Assembly: GCA_030377945.1 (NCBI GenBank)
Contig: JAUCGD010000052.1
Location: forward strand, 1 to 18,495
Source: Desulfobacterales bacterium HSG17
Lineage (GTDB): Bacteria > Desulfobacterota > Desulfobacteria > Desulfobacterales > Desulfococcaceae
Length of the DNA stretch: 18,495 nt
Direction: 5' to 3'
Shown: positions 15,183 through 18,495 of the stretch, piece after piece
Layout: every line of letters begins with the position of its first letter
Numbering within the stretch: the stretch's first letter is position 1
Made by a program: the position numbers and the translations under genes
Notes under the pieces: generated by a model
What the model was told of the DNA's origin: nothing
The model's input: only the letters and a program-made list of their open reading frames with translations
Database searches by the model: none

Positions 15183-16871
15183 TTATTTTTTTTTTATTAC
15201 AATATTTTTCTGTTTTTCCTTATTATTCCTGTTTTTTTCAACAAACAAAGATTGCCCGTTTTTTATGTCAGCTTCAGTATAATACATCAGTGTTGAATAT
15301 GTTGAAGGGGTTGGTGTAAAAATTTGTACCTGTTCCGGATTGAATTTTAAAATCTTTTTGATGAATAGTTTAAGTTTAAACATATCATCAACAGTGCATC
15401 CTGGATGAGCTGCAATAAAATAGCATGTGAGATATTGTTTTTTCCCCAGATCGGAGTTTATTTTGTCAAATTGACGTTTAAAATCCATGATGGTTTTTGC
15501 ACCGGGTTTTCCCATTAAGTCAAGAACCGAATCTTCTGAATGTTCAGGAGCTATTTTAAGCTGTCCTGAAATATGGTGGGCTGAAATCTCTTTAAGATAT
15601 TGAGAGCCAAAAGCTTTATCCTTAAGAATAAGATCATGGCGTATACCTGAGCCTATAAAAACCTTTTTAACTCCGGGAAGGCTCCTGAGCCTTTTTAAAA
15701 GATTTATCTGCCTCTTATGACTGATCCTTAATTTTTTACAGATGACCGGAGCCATGCATCGCTTATCCCGGCAGGCTCCGCGTTTTGTTTTGTGAAGGCA
15801 TTCAATTCCGTACATATTGGCTGTGGGGCCTCCAACATCATTAATAATACCTTTAAAATCCGGTTCCTTTGTTATACATTCAGCTTCCCTTATTATGGAT
15901 GATTCACTGCGCTCTATGATCATCCTGCCCTGATGAACCGATATTGCACAAAAATTACATTCTCCATAACATCCTCTATGGCTTGTTATGGAATAACGAA
16001 TAGTGTCAAGGGCTCGAACCTGACCAAGTTTCTTATAATACGGATGAACATCCCGTTCAAAATCAAGTTCATAAATATTGTCAAGTTCATCATTTGTCAA
16101 AGATTCCTGGGGAGGGTTATGTATAAGGTAACGAGTATCCTGCTTTTGATAAAAACCTCTGGCTGTCAGAGGATCTGTATTTTGGTAGAATATTTTAAAT
16201 GCTTTTGTAAATTTGTATTTATCTTTTACAACCTCCTCATGTGCCGGAAGTTCAATATATTCTTCAGGAATTATTTTTCCGATATAACATATGCCTTTAA
16301 TCTCTGTAATATCCTCTTTTTTACTAATTTTTTCAGCAAGCTCAAGTATTGTTTTCTCTCCCATTCCATAAACCAGAACATCAGCCCTGGCATCAAAAAG
16401 AATTGATCTTCGAACTTTGTTTGTCCAGAAATGATAATGGGAAATTCTGCGTAAGCTTGCTTCTATACCTCCGATAATAATGGGCCTGGCATCTTTGTAA
16501 TAGCGCCTGATTAAATTAGTATAAGCAATAACAGCAAGATCAGGCCGTCTGTTATTTTCCCGTCCTGGGGTTAAATCATCTTTTTGGCGTCTTTTATTTG
16601 ATGCTGTATAGTTTGACACCATTGAATCCATACACCCGCCGGTGACACCCCAAAAAAGTTTTGGTATTCCCAGCCTGGAAATATCATTTTTATCTGAAAT
16701 ATCAGGTTGTGCAATAATACCGACTTTGAAACCGGCATTGATTAATACCTTGCCGATGACAGCTACGCCAATATAGGATGAATCAATATAAGTGTCTCCT
16801 GTAATCAGGATTATATCAAGTTTGTTCCATCCAAGTTTTTTAATTTCTTCAGAAGTTGTAGGTATAAACAT
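15183..16871 (-). CDS. YgiQ-family radical SAM protein
   Basis: This 562-residue protein matches the YgiQ family of uncharacterised radical SAM enzymes. The N-terminal region (about 1-230) has the family's cobalamin-binding-like fold, with D-I-I-L-I-T-G-D-T-Y-I-D and V-I-G-K-V-L near the start, W-G-V-T-G-G-C-M-D-S (74-83) and I-I-G-G-I-E-A-S-L-R-R (132-142). The 4Fe-4S cluster motif C-Y-G-E-C-N-F-C gives Cys301, Cys305 and Cys308 (CxxxCxxC). A basic Lys-rich tail ends the protein. It is shorter than E. coli YgiQ but within the range of bacterial relatives. The substrate is unknown for the family. It follows a 106-residue gene by 11 bases, an apparent two-gene operon. A weak TTGAGCT lies before the ATG. 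Confidence 0.92.
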   Translation of the reverse strand: MFIPTTSEEIKKLGWNKLDIILITGDTYIDSSYIGVAVIGKVLINAGFKVGIIAQPDISDKNDISRLGIPKLFWGVTGGCMDSMVSNYTASNKRRQKDDLTPGRENNRRPDLAVIAYTNLIRRYYKDARPIIIGGIEASLRRISHYHFWTNKVRRSILFDARADVLVYGMGEKTILELAEKISKKEDITEIKGICYIGKIIPEEYIELPAHEEVVKDKYKFTKAFKIFYQNTDPLTARGFYQKQDTRYLIHNPPQESLTNDELDNIYELDFERDVHPYYKKLGQVRALDTIRYSITSHRGCYGECNFCAISVHQGRMIIERSESSIIREAECITKEPDFKGIINDVGGPTANMYGIECLHKTKRGACRDKRCMAPVICKKLRISHKRQINLLKRLRSLPGVKKVFIGSGIRHDLILKDKAFGSQYLKEISAHHISGQLKIAPEHSEDSVLDLMGKPGAKTIMDFKRQFDKINSDLGKKQYLTCYFIAAHPGCTVDDMFKLKLFIKKILKFNPEQVQIFTPTPSTYSTLMYYTEADIKNGQSLFVEKNRNNKEKQKNIVIKKK

Positions 16872-16882
16872 AGCTCAATTCA

Positions 16883-17203
16883 TTATTTATTATCTGGTTT
16901 TCCTTTAAGTTTTCCCCCGGGAATAATTTTAAGATAGGGAGGAAAACCGGTATTGTTGTCAGGCTGGGCAACCTTGCCGATACATTTTAAAAGATAGTCG
17001 ATTTGCTCCATAACAACAGGAGTCTGCATTTCCTTAGGGATTGTTTTAACAGCCTGTTCAACCCTTTTTTCAACAGCAATTGGAAGGTCGTCGGATAATT
17101 CAGCCAGCACAGATAAAATTATGGATTGTGCAATGGTCAGGCCAATGACCCTTTCATTTAGTTCATTTAAAAAATTATCCCTGTCAACAGTTTTATTCAT
17201 CAT
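16883..17203 (-). CDS. Small helical protein of unknown function
   Basis: I do not recognise this 106-residue protein. It starts with two Met codons (17203 and 17200) and no strong ribosome site. Residues about 8-40 form an amphipathic, Leu/Ile-rich helix and residues about 42-75 another, with a Lys/Gly/Pro-rich C-terminus (G-G-K-L-K-G-K). There is no signal peptide, no transmembrane segment and a single Cys. It lies 11 bases before ygiQ and is almost certainly co-transcribed with it. Whether it works with YgiQ is unknown. Confidence 0.75.
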   Translation of the reverse strand: MMNKTVDRDNFLNELNERVIGLTIAQSIILSVLAELSDDLPIAVEKRVEQAVKTIPKEMQTPVVMEQIDYLLKCIGKVAQPDNNTGFPPYLKIIPGGKLKGKPDNK

Positions 17204-17302
17204 AAAAAAATACTTTCAAATAATTAATTTAGTATTAAGCTTAAGTCTCCCTAATCAAATTTTTTTTCTAAATATCAAAAATTTTGAAAAATTAATATTA
17301 TT

Positions 17303-17332
17303 TTGTGAAAAATACCCTTGAACCCTTATAAT
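17303..17332 (+). promoter_or_regulatory. Candidate promoter of the PilZ gene
   Basis: TTGTGA (17303-17308) and a perfect TATAAT (17327-17332) are 18 bases apart, giving a leader of about 65-70 bases. Another TATAAT at 17351-17356 has no matching -35. The region is very AT-rich, so chance matches are likely. Confidence 0.35.
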
Positions 17333-17406
17333 TAATATTTATTTTATAGTTATAATAAGATAAAAATGCTATGTTTTTTGAACAACCATAATTTAAGGTG
17401 GCAAAA

Positions 17407-17892
17407 ATGGAAGAAAAAAAAGTATTTATCAATGATGAAGGCATTGCTGTTGTTACCTGTCCGGAGTGCAATACATCAAAAAATATGGATGCCCGGAAAT
17501 ATAGAAAACTTGATAAAGCTGTTCGGGCCAAGGTAAAATGCAAATGCGGCAATACATTTCCCGTGCTTCTTGAAAGAAGGAAATTTTTTAGAAAAGCAGT
17601 GAAACTGACAGGTAAATATACTGTAAAAGGCGAAAAAAGTTCCGGAACCATGATAGTTGAAGATTTATCCAGAACCGGATTGCATTTTACACTAAGGCTT
17701 CCTCCTCGATTTAAAGTTGATGATAAAGTTATAGTTGAATTTGATTTAGATGATAAGAAGAATACATTTGTATCAAAAGAAACTGTAATTAGAACCATTT
17801 CAGGAATGAATGTCGGCGCTGAATTTAATACAGTATCTTCAAGTGATATTGAATATGATAAAGCTATTGGTTTTTATATGATGTATAATTAA
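17407..17892 (+). CDS. Zinc-ribbon plus PilZ domain protein (c-di-GMP receptor)
   Basis: The product has 161 residues from ATG 17407, which has AAGGTGG six bases upstream; the GTG at 17398 is part of that ribosome site and is rejected as the start. An N-terminal zinc-ribbon-like region has C-P-E-C (Cys18, Cys21) and C-K-C (Cys45, Cys47). A PilZ domain follows with the c-di-GMP motifs R-R-K-F-F-R (RxxxR, Arg58 and Arg62) and D-L-S-R-T-G (86-91, DxSxxG), both intact, so dinucleotide binding is likely. No catalytic or membrane domain is attached, so it would act as a cytoplasmic adaptor. PilZ proteins commonly control motility or polysaccharide output. It converges with the glycosyltransferase gene across 25 bases. 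Confidence 0.9.
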   Translation: MEEKKVFINDEGIAVVTCPECNTSKNMDARKYRKLDKAVRAKVKCKCGNTFPVLLERRKFFRKAVKLTGKYTVKGEKSSGTMIVEDLSRTGLHFTLRLPPRFKVDDKVIVEFDLDDKKNTFVSKETVIRTISGMNVGAEFNTVSSSDIEYDKAIGFYMMYN

Positions 17893-17917
17893 TTTATTTA
17901 AAATGAAAAGTTCGGTC

Positions 17918-18495
17918 TTATTCTTTGCAATTTTTCATTATGCAATTTTTTTTGATCGGTTTATACTTATAAAAAACGGCCAGTTTTTCCGGTGAGGTTC
18001 CCACAAGATATAATATCATTAGCAGCCAGTTTCTCAAGGTTCCGCAAAGAACTCCATCTGTTTCCCAGCGCCGTGATGAAGTAGAGACTTTTAACGGAAG
18101 AGTTATAATTTTTCTTCTATGCTTTTTTATGCGGCCCATAAAATCAACATCTTCCATAATTGGAATTTCCTGAAAACCTTTTATACTGAAAAAATAATCC
18201 TTTTTTACAAAAATTGCCTGATCTCCATACGGAACCCCGGTAAGACGGGATCGGATTGAGGCTGTTTTCTCAATTATTCTATAATATTTTATTTCTGAAT
18301 TTATCCCCAGATCAAATGCTCCTGCAACAATATTATTTTTGCTCAGTGAATAACAAATTAGCTCAAGCCCATTAACCGGTAAAAAAGTGTCTGCATGTAA
18401 AAAAAGAAGTATTCTGCCTGTTGCCTGTTTTGCTCCCGCATTCATTTGAATGCCCCGGCCTTTGGGAGACGAAACTTTTATAACTCCTTTATGGT
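17918..18495 (-). CDS. Family-2 glycosyltransferase (TIGR04283-like), 5' partial
   Basis: The frame stays open past ATG 18445 to the window edge, and the upstream residues (V-S-S-P-K-G-R-G-I-Q before M-N-A-G-A) belong to the family core, so the gene starts outside the window. 191 residues are visible. The nucleotide-sugar/metal site is L-H-A-D-T, then come G-x-P-Y-G-D-Q-A-I-F, the catalytic-region P-I-M-E-D-V-D-F and a C-terminal S-S-R-R-W. This pattern fits the short GT2 proteins annotated as TIGR04283 (arsenosugar-pathway-type and related glycosyltransferases). The sugar and acceptor are unknown. The last 20 residues are Lys-rich. No signal peptide or long transmembrane segment is seen in the visible part, although residues near 150 are hydrophobic. 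Confidence 0.88.
   Translation of the reverse strand, partial: HKGVIKVSSPKGRGIQMNAGAKQATGRILLFLHADTFLPVNGLELICYSLSKNNIVAGAFDLGINSEIKYYRIIEKTASIRSRLTGVPYGDQAIFVKKDYFFSIKGFQEIPIMEDVDFMGRIKKHRRKIITLPLKVSTSSRRWETDGVLCGTLRNWLLMILYLVGTSPEKLAVFYKYKPIKKNCIMKNCKE

Noticed and set aside
15933..16406. 157-codon plus-strand frame opposite ygiQ
   Set aside because: Antisense shadow of ygiQ with composition typical of reversed AT-rich coding DNA; no supporting signals.
17298..17798. 166-codon minus-strand frame opposite the PilZ gene
   Set aside because: The plus-strand frame carries zinc-ribbon and PilZ motifs and a ribosome site; the minus frame is Ser/Leu/Phe-rich noise.
17918..18445. Glycosyltransferase as a complete gene starting at ATG 18445
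   Set aside because: The frame stays open to the window edge and encodes family core residues (V-S-S-P-K-G-R-G-I-Q) upstream of that Met.

Overview
The window looks like a chromosomal stretch from an AT-rich member of the Desulfobacterota (a sulfate-reducer-like 'deltaproteobacterium'). This is inferred from the tRNA-Leu/tig-clpP-clpX-lon order, the radical-SAM YgiQ protein, the zinc-ribbon PilZ protein, the TIGR04283-type glycosyltransferase and the many Asn/Lys/Ile-rich proteins. The species cannot be named from sequence alone. There is no sign of a plasmid, phage or CRISPR array.

Left end (1-3960). The window opens inside a large protein made of nine ~91-95-residue Ig-like repeats followed by two longer Ig-like domains and a short terminal one. 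A two-unit block in it has been copied with little divergence. After it come an intergenic region rich in inverted repeats and what reads as a decayed mazEF toxin-antitoxin locus. The MazE N-terminus is broken by stop codons, its C-terminal toxin-binding half survives behind its own ribosome binding site, and only a few codons of MazF remain before the next operon.

ABC importer operon (3957-6887, minus strand). It encodes an ATPase, a Tat-exported substrate-binding protein and a permease of the nitrate/sulfonate/taurine class. A good -35/-10 promoter is overlapped by an 8-bp-arm dyad. Short direct repeats (10 bp x3, 17 bp x2) lie upstream. The substrate cannot be assigned.

Proteostasis block (7051-13317, minus strand). 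The order of transcription is tRNA-Leu(TAG), tig, clpP, clpX, lon, tRNA-Val(TAC), tRNA-Asp(GTC) and a rho-independent terminator. Trigger factor handles nascent chains, ClpXP and Lon are the main ATP-dependent proteases, and tRNA genes flank the block on both sides.

Right part (13485-18495). tRNA-Pro(TGG) is followed after only 22 bases, on the same strand, by an exported glutaminyl-peptide cyclotransferase with no visible Shine-Dalgarno sequence. Next come a universal stress protein, a CACAGAG-type intergenic inverted-repeat element, ygiQ with a small partner gene of unknown function, a zinc-ribbon plus PilZ protein (probable c-di-GMP receptor), and the 3' part of a family-2 glycosyltransferase that runs off the window.

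No gene cluster here amounts to a convincing new multi-gene system. The most interesting items are the mazEF relic with a surviving antitoxin tail, the tRNA-Pro/cyclotransferase junction, the importer control region and the duplicated block in the repeat protein. All promoter and terminator calls were made by eye.
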